NCBI RefSeq assembly: GCF_009391885.1
Contig: NZ_VZII01000004.1
Location: 1 to 64,000 of the forward strand
Direction: 5' to 3'
Source: Pseudomonas sp. MN1F
GTDB lineage: Bacteria > Pseudomonadota > Gammaproteobacteria > Pseudomonadales > Pseudomonadaceae
DNA length: 64,000 nucleotides
Below are positions 45,595 through 54,976 of the stretch, in pieces; position 1 is the first letter of the stretch, and the number at the start of each line of letters is the position of its first letter. The notes under the pieces are model-generated. The model was not told where the DNA came from, searched no databases, and was given only the letters and a program-made list of their open reading frames with translations. A program made the position numbers and the translations under genes.

Positions 45595-46494
45595 ATGACC
45601 TTGCAGTACCCAACCATCGCCGATTGCGTCGGCAATACGCCCCTGGTTCGCCTGCAGCGCATCGCTGGCGAAACCAGCAATACCCTCCTGCTCAAGCTCG
45701 AAGGTAACAATCCTGCCGGCTCGGTGAAGGACCGCCCGGCACTGTCGATGATCACACGCGCCGAACTGCGCGGCCAGATCAAGCCAGGCGACACCCTGAT
45801 CGAAGCCACCTCCGGCAATACCGGCATCGCCCTGGCGATGGCGGCGGCGATCAAGGGTTACAAGATGATCCTGATCATGCCCGACAACTCCACCGCCGAA
45901 CGCAAGGCAGCCATGACTGCCTATGGCGCCGAGCTGATCCTGGTGACCAAGGAAGAGGGCATGGAAGGCGCCCGCGACCTCGCCGAGAAGTTGCAGGCCG
46001 AAGGCCGCGGCCTGGTCCTTGACCAGTTCGCCAACGGTGATAACCCGATCGCCCATTACACCAGCACCGGCCCGGAGATCTGGCAGCAGACCCAGGGCAC
46101 CATCACCCATTTCGTCAGCTCCATGGGTACCACCGGTACCATCATGGGGTGCTCGCAGTACCTCAAGGAACAGAACCCCAACGTGCAGATCGTCGGCCTG
46201 CAGCCGATGGAAGGCTCGGCCATCCCGGGTATCCGCCGCTGGCCCGAGGAGTACCTGCCAAAGATCTTCGATGCCACCCGCGTCGACCGCGTGATGGACA
46301 TGTCCCAGCAGGAGGCCGAGGACACCACTCGCCGCCTCGCGCGCGAAGAGGGCATTTTCTGCGGCGTGTCTTCCGGTGGTGCGGTGGCAGCCATGCTGCG
46401 CCTGTCCCGCGAAGTGGAAAACGCCGTGATGGTCGCGATCATCTGTGACCGCGGCGACCGTTACCTGTCCACCGGCCTGTTCGACCCGAGCTAA
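45595..46494 (+). CDS. cysM: Cysteine synthase B
   Basis: A 299-residue PLP enzyme that makes cysteine (or S-sulfocysteine) from O-acetylserine. PLP lysine K45 is in NPAGSVKDRPAL, the substrate loop is TSGNTGIALA and the phosphate loop is SSMGTTGTIMG. RWPEEYLPKIFD is a CysM-type segment. The ATG 45595 start fits homology. The next gene starts right after its stop. Confidence 0.93.
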   Translation: MTLQYPTIADCVGNTPLVRLQRIAGETSNTLLLKLEGNNPAGSVKDRPALSMITRAELRGQIKPGDTLIEATSGNTGIALAMAAAIKGYKMILIMPDNSTAERKAAMTAYGAELILVTKEEGMEGARDLAEKLQAEGRGLVLDQFANGDNPIAHYTSTGPEIWQQTQGTITHFVSSMGTTGTIMGCSQYLKEQNPNVQIVGLQPMEGSAIPGIRRWPEEYLPKIFDATRVDRVMDMSQQEAEDTTRRLAREEGIFCGVSSGGAVAAMLRLSREVENAVMVAIICDRGDRYLSTGLFDPS

Positions 46495-47853
46495 ATGTCC
46501 AAGAAAAAAAGCAACAGCGGCCTGCGCTTCCAGCCGGCCGGCGGCAACCGCACGCCCCAGGTCCCCGTGGGCAAGAAGCAGCGCCTGGATATCGAGCGCC
46601 TGGCCGGTGACGGCCGCGGCATCGCCTTCCTTGAAGGGCGCACCTGGTTCGTCAGTGGCGCCCTGGCCGGTGAAACGGTCGAGGCGCGGGTGCTCAATGC
46701 CCGCGGCAAGGTCGTGGAGGCGCGCCTGGAGCGCGTGCTGCAAGCCAGCCCCGAGCGCCGTCAGGCACCTTGCCGTCACTACGAGCGTTGCGGCGGCTGC
46801 AACCTGCAACACCTGCCCCACGAAGCCCAGCTGGCGCTTAAGCAGCGTACCCTGGCGGAGCAGCTGCAACGGGTGGCCGGCGTGCAGCCCGAAGAATGGG
46901 CCGCACCCCTGAGCGGGCCGGAATTCGGCTACCGGCGCCGGGCGCGGGTGGCGGTGCGCTGGGACGTGAAGGCAAAGCAGCTGGATGTCGGCTTCCGTGC
47001 CGAGGCCAGTCAGGAAATTGTCTCGATTGATGATTGCGCCGTGCTGGTACAGCCTTTGCAATCTATTCTTCGCCACTTGCCGAGCGTGTTGCGCTCGCTG
47101 GGCAAGCCACAGGCGATCGGCCATGTGGAGTTGTTCAGCGGTACCGCCGAAGCCGTGCTGGTGCGCCATGTGGCACCGTTGCCAGCGGACGACCTGGCAC
47201 GCTTGCAGGCGTTCTGTGACGTGGCCAAGGCGCAGCTCTGGCTGCAGGGTGAAGGTGAGCCGGCACCCGTGGACGCCGAGGCGAAACTGGGTTTTGCCCT
47301 GGAGCCTTGGCAGCTGGAACTGGCCTGGCGCCCGGGCGATTTCGTCCAGGTCAATGCCCAGGTCAACACGGCGATGATCGAGCAGGCCCTGGCCTGGCTC
47401 GCACCGCAAGCTGACGAGCGTGTGCTGGACCTGTTCTGCGGCCTCGGCAACTTCGCCCTGCCGCTGGCGCGCCAGGCACGTGAAGTGGTGGCGGTGGAAG
47501 GTGTACAGGCCATGGTCGATCGGGCCGCGGCCAATGCCCGGAACAACGATGTGCATAACGCCGCGTTTTTTCAGGCCGATTTATCGCAGCCTTTGGCAGG
47601 TGCCGGATGGGCCGCCGAAGGCTTTTCTGCGGTACTCTTGGATCCACCGCGCGACGGTGCATACGAGGTGGTGCAAGGCATCGCCCGTCTCAACGCCAAG
47701 CGCTTGGTGTATGTATCGTGCAACCCGGCCACGCTGGCGCGAGACGCCCAGGTGCTGGTCGGCCAGGGGTACCGGTTAAAAAGGGCCGGGATTCTCGACA
47801 TGTTTCCTCAGACGGCGCATGTCGAAGCCATGGCGTTATTCGAAGCGGGCTAG
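46495..47853 (+). CDS. rlmD: 23S rRNA (uracil-1939-C5)-methyltransferase
   Basis: A 452-residue methyltransferase with an N-terminal TRAM domain (residues ~20-75), an iron-sulfur cysteine cluster in [10 protein letters not shown] (near 95) and a SAM-binding domain ([15 protein letters not shown]). The nucleophile and motif of the RumA family, [12 protein letters not shown], is near 400. It abuts cysM with no spacer. Confidence 0.93.
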   Translation: MSKKKSNSGLRFQPAGGNRTPQVPVGKKQRLDIERLAGDGRGIAFLEGRTWFVSGALAGETVEARVLNARGKVVEARLERVLQASPERRQAPCRHYERCGGCNLQHLPHEAQLALKQRTLAEQLQRVAGVQPEEWAAPLSGPEFGYRRRARVAVRWDVKAKQLDVGFRAEASQEIVSIDDCAVLVQPLQSILRHLPSVLRSLGKPQAIGHVELFSGTAEAVLVRHVAPLPADDLARLQAFCDVAKAQLWLQGEGEPAPVDAEAKLGFALEPWQLELAWRPGDFVQVNAQVNTAMIEQALAWLAPQADERVLDLFCGLGNFALPLARQAREVVAVEGVQAMVDRAAANARNNDVHNAAFFQADLSQPLAGAGWAAEGFSAVLLDPPRDGAYEVVQGIARLNAKRLVYVSCNPATLARDAQVLVGQGYRLKRAGILDMFPQTAHVEAMALFEAG

Positions 47854-47949
47854 CGAACTGGCCCCTTGGTGCGGCTTCCACGGAAGCGAAGCCGTACGGT
47901 GATAGCCAGTGCACCCGTGTGGTGCGCTGTATGGAAAGGTAAAACAAAG

Positions 47950-50190
47950 ATGGTACAGGTGAGAGTGCACCAGCCGGTCAACACAGACGGCAGTATCAAT
48001 CTCGAAGCATGGCTGGATCATGTGGTGAGCGTCGATTCGGCTCTGGATCGCGTGGCGCTGAAAGATGCTTGCGAGTTCACCCAGGAAATCGAAAAGAAGG
48101 GCAATCCGGCCAAGCATTCGTGGGCCGATGGTACGTCCAGTTATCAGGCCGGCCTGGAAATCGCCGAAATCCTCGCCGACCTCAAGCTGGACCAGGACTC
48201 GTTGGTTGCGGCGGTGATCTATCGCTCGGTACGTGAAGGCAAGGTAACCCTGGCCGAAGTCGGCCAGCGCTTTGGCCCGGTAGTGTCCAAGCTGATCGAC
48301 GGCGTGCTGCGCATGGCCGCCATCAGCGCCAGCCTCAGCCCACGGCAGTCGCTGGTGCTGGGCTCGCAGGCGCAGGTCGAGAACCTGCGCAAGATGCTCG
48401 TGGCCATGGTCGACGACGTGCGCGTGGCGCTGATCAAGCTGGCCGAGCGGACCTGCGCGATCCGGGCGGTGAAGTCCGCCGATGACGAAAAACGCCTGCG
48501 CGTGGCGCGCGAGGTGTTCGACATCTATGCGCCACTGGCCCACCGGCTGGGCATCGGCCACATCAAATGGGAGCTGGAGGACCTGTCCTTCCGCTACCTG
48601 GAGCCCGACCAGTACAAGCAGATCGCCAAGCTGTTGCACGAGCGTCGGCTGGACCGCGAGCGCTTCATCAGTGATGTGATGAACCAGTTGCAGAACGAGC
48701 TGCTGGCCACCGGGGTCAAGGCCGACATCAGCGGCCGGGCGAAACACATCTATTCGATCTGGCGCAAGATGCAGCGCAAAGGCCTGGAATTCAGCCAGAT
48801 CTACGATGTGCGTGCGGTGCGCGTGCTGGTTCCGGAGGTGCGCGACTGCTATACCGCGCTGGGTATCGTGCACACCCTGTGGCGGCACATCCCCAAGGAA
48901 TTCGACGACTACATCGCCAACCCCAAGGAAAACGGCTATCGCTCGCTGCACACTGCGGTGATCGGCCCCGAGGGCAAGGTGCTGGAAGTGCAGATCCGTA
49001 CCCACGGCATGCACGAGGAAGCCGAGCTCGGCGTCTGCGCCCACTGGCGCTACAAGGGCACCGACGTCAAGCCGAGTTCCAACCACTACGAAGAGAAGAT
49101 CTCCTGGCTGCGCCAGGTGCTCGAATGGCATGAAGAGCTGGGCGACATCGGTGGCCTGGCCGAGCAGCTGCGGGTCGATATCGAGCCCGACCGGGTCTAC
49201 GTGTTCACCCCGGATGGCCACGCCATCGACCTGCCCAAGGGTGCCACGCCGCTGGACTTCGCCTACCGCGTGCACACCGAGATCGGTCACAACTGCCGTG
49301 GCGCCAAGATCAACGGGCGCATCGTGCCGCTCAACTACAGCCTGCAGACCGGCGAGCAGGTGGAGATCATCACCAGCAAGCACGGCAACCCGAGCCGTGA
49401 CTGGCTGAACTCCAACCTGGGCTACGTCACCACCTCGCGGGCGCGGGCCAAGATCGTCCACTGGTTCAAGCTGCAGGCGCGTGACCAGAACGTCGCTGCC
49501 GGCAAGACCTTGCTCGAGCGCGAGCTCAGCCGCCTGGGCCTGCCGCAGGTGGACTTCGAACGCCTGGCCGAAAAGACCAACGTCAAGACCGCCGAAGACA
49601 TGTTCGCCTCGCTCGGTGCCGGTGACCTGCGCCTGGCGCACCTGGTCAACGCCGCCCAGCAGCTGCTCGAGCCCGAGCGCATCGAGCAGATCGAGCTGAC
49701 GCCGCGCAAGCCTACCGGCCCGCGTACCGGCAAGCGTGGCGATATCCAGATCCAGGGCGTTGGCAACCTGCTTACGCAGATGGCCGGCTGCTGCCAGCCG
49801 CTGCCGGGCGATGCCATCGTCGGTTACATCACCCAGGGCCGCGGCGTCAGCATCCACCGCCAGGACTGCGCCTCGGCGCTGCAGCTGGCCGGGCGCGAGC
49901 CGGAGCGGATGATCCAGGTAAGCTGGGGGCCGATCCCGGTGCAGACCTACCCGGTCGACATCGTCATCCGCGCCTACGACCGCCCAGGGTTGCTGCGCGA
50001 CGTGTCGCAGGTGTTGCTGAACGAGAAGATCAACGTGCTGGCGGTCAATACCCGCTCGAACAAGGAAGACAACACCGCGCTGATGTCGCTGACCATCGAG
50101 ATTCCGGGCCTGGATGCGCTGGGGCGCCTCCTGGGCAGAATTTCGCAGTTGCCGAACATTATCGAGACACGGCGTAATCGTACCCCTTGA
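47950..50190 (+). CDS. relA: (p)ppGpp synthetase RelA
   Basis: A 746-residue alarmone synthetase. The N-terminal hydrolase-like domain (about 30-210) is degenerate, as in RelA, lacking the HD metal site. The synthetase domain (about 245-370) has RAKHIYSIWRKMQRKG, YDVRAVRVLV and PKENGYRSLHTAV. TGS (about 410-470) begins VYVFTPDGHAIDLPKG, and the C-terminal Zn-finger and ACT regions include MAGCCQPLPGD. It makes ppGpp at starved ribosomes. Confidence 0.95.
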   Translation: MVQVRVHQPVNTDGSINLEAWLDHVVSVDSALDRVALKDACEFTQEIEKKGNPAKHSWADGTSSYQAGLEIAEILADLKLDQDSLVAAVIYRSVREGKVTLAEVGQRFGPVVSKLIDGVLRMAAISASLSPRQSLVLGSQAQVENLRKMLVAMVDDVRVALIKLAERTCAIRAVKSADDEKRLRVAREVFDIYAPLAHRLGIGHIKWELEDLSFRYLEPDQYKQIAKLLHERRLDRERFISDVMNQLQNELLATGVKADISGRAKHIYSIWRKMQRKGLEFSQIYDVRAVRVLVPEVRDCYTALGIVHTLWRHIPKEFDDYIANPKENGYRSLHTAVIGPEGKVLEVQIRTHGMHEEAELGVCAHWRYKGTDVKPSSNHYEEKISWLRQVLEWHEELGDIGGLAEQLRVDIEPDRVYVFTPDGHAIDLPKGATPLDFAYRVHTEIGHNCRGAKINGRIVPLNYSLQTGEQVEIITSKHGNPSRDWLNSNLGYVTTSRARAKIVHWFKLQARDQNVAAGKTLLERELSRLGLPQVDFERLAEKTNVKTAEDMFASLGAGDLRLAHLVNAAQQLLEPERIEQIELTPRKPTGPRTGKRGDIQIQGVGNLLTQMAGCCQPLPGDAIVGYITQGRGVSIHRQDCASALQLAGREPERMIQVSWGPIPVQTYPVDIVIRAYDRPGLLRDVSQVLLNEKINVLAVNTRSNKEDNTALMSLTIEIPGLDALGRLLGRISQLPNIIETRRNRTP

Positions 50191-50204
50191 GACTGCGGCG
50201 CCTG

Positions 50205-50263
50205 CATCGCGGATGAATCCGCTCCTACAGGAATGGCGCCTGTAGGCGGATTTATTCGCGATG
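50205..50263. repeat. Inverted REP pair between relA and mazG
   Basis: CATCGCGGATGAATCCGCTC onward (50205-50231) and its near reverse complement ending TTATTCGCGATG (50239-50263) make a REP hairpin just before the mazG ribosome site. Confidence 0.75.
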
Positions 50264-50289
50264 AAGGCACCCCCGAAGGACCTGCTTAA

Positions 50290-51123
50290 ATGACCTACAC
50301 CCTCGAAGACCTGCTGCACCTCATGGCCCGCCTGCGCGACCCGCAGTACGGCTGCCCGTGGGACCTGAAGCAGAACTACGCGAGCATTGTGCAGCACACC
50401 ATCGAAGAGGCCTACGAAGTCGCCGACACCATCGAGCGCGGCGATTTCGAGCACCTGCAGGGTGAGCTGGGCGACCTGTTGTTCCAGGTGGTCTACTACA
50501 GCCAGCTGGCCCGGGAAGAAGGGCGGTTCGAGTTCGATGGCGTGGTCGACAGCATCACCCGCAAGCTGATCCGCCGTCATCCCCACGTATTCCCGACTGG
50601 CGAGCTGTACGCGCCGCTGGACACCCCCAGCCTGAACGAGGCCCAGGTCAAGTCACGCTGGGAGGAGATCAAGGCCGAGGAGCGCGCCGAGAAAAGCACC
50701 CCTGAGCAACTGTCGCTGCTCGATGACGTACCGACGGCATTGCCGGCGCTGTCGCGGGCGGCCAAACTGCAAAAGCGCGCGGCTACCGTCGGTTTCGACT
50801 GGCCAGCGGCACTGCCTGTGCTGGACAAGGTGCGCGAGGAGCTCGATGAAGTGTTGCAGGCCATGGCCGACAACGACGCCGATGCCCTCGAGGATGAAGT
50901 CGGTGACCTGCTGTTTGCCGCCGTGAACCTTGCCCGCCACCTCAAGCAAGACCCGGAAAACGCCCTGCGCCGCGCCAACCGCAAGTTCGAGCGGCGTTTC
51001 CGCTTCATCGAACAGGCATTGCGCGACAGCGGTCGGCCGATTGAACAATGTAACCTTGACGAGCTGGACGCCCTTTGGGGTGAAGCCAAGCGTCAGGAAA
51101 AGAACCTGCCCAGCTGCGGCTGA
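50290..51123 (+). CDS. mazG: Nucleoside triphosphate pyrophosphohydrolase MazG
   Basis: A 277-residue protein with two MazG domains. Metal-binding EExxE-type motifs are in TIEEAYEVADTI with GELGDLLFQVVYYSQLA (first) and REELDEVLQAM with EDEVGDLLFAAVNLARH (second). It removes abnormal or excess nucleotides and, in E. coli, lowers ppGpp-related toxicity. It lies between relA and the DUF2058 gene. Confidence 0.93.
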   Translation: MTYTLEDLLHLMARLRDPQYGCPWDLKQNYASIVQHTIEEAYEVADTIERGDFEHLQGELGDLLFQVVYYSQLAREEGRFEFDGVVDSITRKLIRRHPHVFPTGELYAPLDTPSLNEAQVKSRWEEIKAEERAEKSTPEQLSLLDDVPTALPALSRAAKLQKRAATVGFDWPAALPVLDKVREELDEVLQAMADNDADALEDEVGDLLFAAVNLARHLKQDPENALRRANRKFERRFRFIEQALRDSGRPIEQCNLDELDALWGEAKRQEKNLPSCG

Positions 51124-51149
51124 GCTGATGCATAAGTGAGTGAACATTC

Positions 51150-51689
51150 ATGAGCCTTTCCCTTCGCGACCAATTGCTCAAAGCCGGTCTGGTCAACCAG
51201 AAACAGGTCTCGCAGACCAACAAAGCTGAAAAGAAACAGAAGCGCATGGAGCACAAAGGCCAGGTCGAAATCGACGACAGCCAGCAGCGCATGGCCAAGG
51301 AAGCCATGGCCGAGAAGGCCAAGCGTGACCAGGAGCTGAATCGCCAGCAGCAGGAAAAGGCCGAGCAGAAGGCCCGCCTGGCGCAGATCAAGCAGTTGAT
51401 CGAAGCCACCCGCTTGCCCAAGCTGACCACCGAGGACTACTACAACTTCGTCGACGACAAGAAGGTCAAGCGCATTGCCGTCAACGCCCTGATGCGCACC
51501 CGCCTGAGCAACGGCGCGCTGGCCATCGTGTCGCATGCCGGTGGCTACGAAGTGATCCCGCGCGAGGCGGCGGTGAAGATCCAGGAGCGCGACCCGAACC
51601 GCATCCTGCTACTCAATACCCATGTCGAGGAGGCGGACGAAGACGATCCGTACGCGGCCTACAAGATCCCGGACGATCTGATGTGGTAA
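51150..51689 (+). CDS. DUF2058 domain protein (YaiL-like)
   Basis: A 179-residue protein with the start SLRDQLLKAGLVNQKQV, a long highly charged helical segment (about 20-95, Lys/Glu/Gln-rich) and a compact C-terminal domain. E. coli YaiL has this layout and is sometimes linked to nucleoproteins; function is not proven. A strong terminator follows. Confidence 0.85.
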   Translation: MSLSLRDQLLKAGLVNQKQVSQTNKAEKKQKRMEHKGQVEIDDSQQRMAKEAMAEKAKRDQELNRQQQEKAEQKARLAQIKQLIEATRLPKLTTEDYYNFVDDKKVKRIAVNALMRTRLSNGALAIVSHAGGYEVIPREAAVKIQERDPNRILLLNTHVEEADEDDPYAAYKIPDDLMW

Positions 51690-51694
51690 ACACG

Positions 51695-51720
51695 AAAAAC
51701 CCCGCCGAAGCGGGGTTTTT
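51695..51720 (+). terminator. Terminator after DUF2058 gene
   Basis: AAAAACCCCGCC and AGCGGGGTTTTT form a stem with an immediate T-run, five bases past the stop codon. It ends the relA-mazG-DUF2058 region. Confidence 0.9.
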
Positions 51721-51747
51721 TATTGAAAGACGGTGTCATGGCCTACT

Positions 51748-51930
51748 TCATTGAGTAGTGCGCTGGTTTTCCAGCTCTTCGAGCTCCGCCCGGTACTGGT
51801 GGGCTTCATGTTCATGGTGGAACATACCGACCAGTTGGCCTTGTTGATGCACATCCCAGATCCGCACACCAGCGGCCAGGCCTTCGTGGGACATTTTCGA
51901 TTCGTCGCGTTCGGTTACTTGGACTGTCAT
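51748..51930 (-). CDS. Small conserved hypothetical protein (60 aa)
   Basis: A 60-residue acidic protein (MTVQVTERDESKMSHEGL ... AELEELENQRTTQ) with GGAG about eight bases before its ATG. Similar small Glu-rich proteins occur in pseudomonads but I recall no function. It is convergent with the DUF2058 gene. Confidence 0.6.
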   Translation of the reverse strand: MTVQVTERDESKMSHEGLAAGVRIWDVHQQGQLVGMFHHEHEAHQYRAELEELENQRTTQ

Positions 51931-52049
51931 CGTTAAACTCCACTGCTTGAGTTGGCTGCGACACTGTGTCGCACAACCCCTTTATAGAGTTTGTTAGCAG
52001 GCTAAGTAAATAAAACAGGCATGAAACAAGTTTCATGAAGGCCGGGCAA

Positions 52050-52075
52050 AAAGAAGCCCCGCGCAGGGCGGGGCT
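52050..52075 (-). terminator. Terminator after the DUF3108 gene
   Basis: AGCCCCGC and GCGGGGCT form the stem, and on the minus strand TTCTTTTT follows. It is about 25 bases beyond the DUF3108 stop. Confidence 0.8.
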
Positions 52076-52099
52076 CCGGATGCTGCGGGCTGTAGCGGA

Positions 52100-52810
52100 T
52101 CAGTTACCCTTCACCGTCTTGCCGTCGACCGTGCCATCCTGCAGCACGATCACGTACTCCTTGCCATCAGTCTCGACCTGGCGCAGTTGTACCAGCAGGT
52201 AATCCCAATCCTTGGCGAACCACAGCTCGGTGATGCGCTTGCTCTGGCTCGGGTCGCGCACGCGCTCGACCTTTACCGCGTCGACCTGGCCGGTCTTGGT
52301 GGTGACTTTTTCGGTACCGAGTACGCGGAAGTCATAGGCATCGATCTCGTCACCATCGACCACCTGGTAGGTCATGCTCTTCTTGCCAGCGGCCACATCG
52401 TGCTGCAGGGCCAGCTGGTAGGACGACTTGTCCAGCACGCCGCGGTTGAGCGGCAGGTTGATGGGGTCCTTGCGGTCGGTGCCGGTGATCTTCTTGGCGT
52501 TCCAGTCGAAGGTCAGGTCGACGGTCTTGGCCTTGCCCAGGCCGCCGCGCTCGAAGTGGTACTTCTGCGGCAGCAGGGTGTCGTTGTCCAGGCGCAGGGT
52601 GCTGTTCTCGGTCAGGCTGGCGATCATCATGGAGGCCTTGAAATTAAGGTCCCAGGTACCGTTGGCATTCTTGACCAGGCTGCGCTCGGCGGTGCCGCTC
52701 ATGGGCAGTTGCTTCCAGTCGGCGGTGTAGCTGGCCGAGAACGGCTTCAGATCAGCTGCCTGGAGGGGCAGGGCGAGCACGGCGAGAGCCAATAGCAGGG
52801 CACGACGCAT
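52100..52810 (-). CDS. DUF3108 domain protein, exported
   Basis: A 236-residue protein with a signal peptide (about 1-18, MRRALLLALAVLALPLQA-AD) and a beta-rich DUF3108 domain (FSASYTADWKQLPMSG, YHFERGGLGKAKTVDLTFDW). Probably periplasmic; the role is not known. It follows purN on the same strand by eight bases. Confidence 0.85.
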   Translation of the reverse strand: MRRALLLALAVLALPLQAADLKPFSASYTADWKQLPMSGTAERSLVKNANGTWDLNFKASMMIASLTENSTLRLDNDTLLPQKYHFERGGLGKAKTVDLTFDWNAKKITGTDRKDPINLPLNRGVLDKSSYQLALQHDVAAGKKSMTYQVVDGDEIDAYDFRVLGTEKVTTKTGQVDAVKVERVRDPSQSKRITELWFAKDWDYLLVQLRQVETDGKEYVIVLQDGTVDGKTVKGN

Positions 52811-52818
52811 AAATTCTC

Positions 52819-53472
52819 CTAGGGTCGGATCAGGTGACCACTGGCCGGCAGCGGTTGGTCATCCAGTAAGGCACCCTGCTCACCCAGGCGCAAGCGCCCT
52901 TGGGCAAACCAGTGCACCGCCAGCGGGTAGATCTGGTGTTCCTGATGGTGGACCCTTTGGGCCAGGCTTTCCACCGTGTCATCAGACAGCACCGGAACCA
53001 CAGCCTGTACGACCAGAGGCCCGCCATCGAGTTCCTCGGTGACGAAGTGTACGCTGCAGCCATGCTCGGCATCGCCGGCCTCCAGTGCCCGCCGGTGGGT
53101 ATGCAGGCCCTTGTAGCGGGGCAGCAGCGACGGGTGGATGTTGAGCAGGCGGCCCTGATAGTGGCGCACGAAGTCGCCACTGAGGATGCGCATGAAGCCG
53201 GCCAGCACCACCAGGTCCGGGGTAAAGCCGTCGATGCGCGCCATCAGCGCGGCATCGAAGGCTTCGCGGCCGTCGAACTGGGTGTGGTCGAGCACCACGG
53301 TGTCGATACCGACCGCCTGGGCCCGTTGCAGGCCATAGGCATCGGCGCGGTTGGAAACCACCGCGGCGATGCGCACCTGGCTGTCCTGCGCGCGGCAACT
53401 GTCGATCAAGGCTTGCAGGTTGCTGCCGGAACCCGACAGCAGTACCACTACATTGCAGGGCTTGCTCGGCAT
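52819..53472 (-). CDS. purN: Phosphoribosylglycinamide formyltransferase
   Basis: A 217-residue GAR transformylase that adds a formyl group from 10-formyl-THF in purine synthesis. Motifs are the phosphate loop LLSGSGSNLQALID (about 9-22), NIHPSLLPRYKGLHTH with the catalytic Asn and His (about 108-122), and GCSVHFVTEELDGG with the catalytic Asp. Its ATG overlaps the purM TGA (TGATG). Confidence 0.95.
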   Translation of the reverse strand: MPSKPCNVVVLLSGSGSNLQALIDSCRAQDSQVRIAAVVSNRADAYGLQRAQAVGIDTVVLDHTQFDGREAFDAALMARIDGFTPDLVVLAGFMRILSGDFVRHYQGRLLNIHPSLLPRYKGLHTHRRALEAGDAEHGCSVHFVTEELDGGPLVVQAVVPVLSDDTVESLAQRVHHQEHQIYPLAVHWFAQGRLRLGEQGALLDDQPLPASGHLIRP

Positions 53473-54530
53473 CAGTGTGCCTTGAGGTTCTGCAGCTCGA
53501 CCTGGGCGGCGCCTTCGGCGGCTTCGGCGATGTGGCCGATGACCCACGGCTGCTCACCGGCGGCGCGCAGTTCGTTCAGGGCCGCTTCCACCTGATCCTG
53601 GGCCACGCAGATGACCATGCCGACGCCGCAGTTCAGGACGCGGTGCATTTCGTGCTCGTCGACGTTGCCTTTTTCCTGCAGGAAGTCGAACACTGCCGGG
53701 CGCTGCCAGCTGGCCACGTCAACCACGGCCTGGGCGTTCTTCGGCAGTACGCGCGGGATGTTGTCCAGCAGGCCGCCACCGGTGATGTGGGCCATGGCCT
53801 TGACGGCGCCAGTGTTCTTGATCAGCTGCAGCAGTGGCTTGACGTAGATGCGGGTCGGCGCCATCAGCAGCTCGGTCAGCGGCTTGCCGTCGAGCTGGGT
53901 GTTCTCGATATCGGTGGCGGACACTTCGAGGATCTTGCGGATCAGCGAGTAGCCGTTGGAGTGCGGGCCGGAGGATGGCAGGGCGATCAGCGCGTCGCCG
54001 GTGGCAACCTTGGAACCGTCGATGATCTCGGCCTTTTCCACCACGCCGACGCAGAAGCCGGCCAGGTCGTAGTCTTCGCCTTCGTACATGCCTGGCATTT
54101 CGGCGGTTTCGCCGCCGACCAGGGAGCAGCCAGCCAGTTCACAGCCGGCGCCGATGCCGGTGACCACGGTGGCGGCCACGTCGACGTTCAGCTTGCCGGT
54201 GGCGTAGTAGTCGAGGAAGAACAACGGCTCGGCGCCGCAGACCACCAAGTCATTGACGCACATGGCGACCAGGTCCTGGCCGATGCTGTCGTGCTTGTTC
54301 AGGTTCAGTGCCAGGCGCAGCTTGGTGCCGACGCCGTCGGTGCCAGAGACCAGCACCGGCTGCTTGTAGCCGGCCGGGATCTCGCAGAGGGCGCCGAAGC
54401 CGCCCAGGCCACCCATGACTTCAGGGCGTGCGGTGCGTTTTGCCACGCCCTTGATGCGTTCGACCAGTGCTTCGCCGGCGTCGATGTCTACACCGGCGTC
54501 CTTGTAGCTCAGGGAGGGTTGCTTGCTCAT
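53472..54530 (-). CDS. purM: Phosphoribosylaminoimidazole (AIR) synthetase
   Basis: A 352-residue enzyme that closes FGAM to AIR using ATP. Signatures are [16 protein letters not shown] (about 60-75), [24 protein letters not shown] (about 140) and the [13 protein letters not shown] loop. It is the upstream partner of purN in a two-gene purine unit. Confidence 0.95.
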   Translation of the reverse strand: MSKQPSLSYKDAGVDIDAGEALVERIKGVAKRTARPEVMGGLGGFGALCEIPAGYKQPVLVSGTDGVGTKLRLALNLNKHDSIGQDLVAMCVNDLVVCGAEPLFFLDYYATGKLNVDVAATVVTGIGAGCELAGCSLVGGETAEMPGMYEGEDYDLAGFCVGVVEKAEIIDGSKVATGDALIALPSSGPHSNGYSLIRKILEVSATDIENTQLDGKPLTELLMAPTRIYVKPLLQLIKNTGAVKAMAHITGGGLLDNIPRVLPKNAQAVVDVASWQRPAVFDFLQEKGNVDEHEMHRVLNCGVGMVICVAQDQVEAALNELRAAGEQPWVIGHIAEAAEGAAQVELQNLKAH

Positions 54531-54976
54531 TGATCCAGGCCTTTAAGAGGGAGGGATTCGTAAAAACGACCATGACGGCCAAGGCCGGCTATGAAGCGGC
54601 GGCTGCCTGAAACGTCAGTGGTCTGTGAAGGCGCGCGATTTTATCAGGGTTGCCGTGCAGCGGCCATCCTCAGGCCGACGGGCAGGGCATGAAATGGGTA
54701 AAAAGTTGAGATGTCTGCCGCCAGAGGTGTATCGCCTGGTAGATCGAGCGCGGTGACGTCACAGGAGGAACTGGCCCGAAACAGACGCAGGAGCGGTTTA
54801 TCCGCGATGTGCCGCGCGGGCGGCGCTCGAGCTCACCGGCGCTGAACCTGTTGCGGCGAACACCTGTCAGACCCAGCACATCTCCCCGGCAATCAATCTT
54901 TCACCCCTCGCGACTGGTTACCTGGTGCCCCCGTGTATAAGGTATAGGCATTGCGGCAAGTGGACAGGAATCCTCC
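54531..54976. other. Divergent intergenic region purM / DUF2066 with repeat copy 2
   Basis: No gene is evident in this ~450-base spacer. It carries the second copy of the 36-bp dispersed repeat (54811-54846) and presumably the promoters of purM and the DUF2066 gene. A GGAATCC-containing weak ribosome region precedes the DUF2066 start. Confidence 0.6.

Noticed and set aside
47836..50586. 916-codon minus-strand frame opposite relA and mazG
   Set aside because: Antisense shadow; relA and mazG motifs on the + strand are unambiguous.
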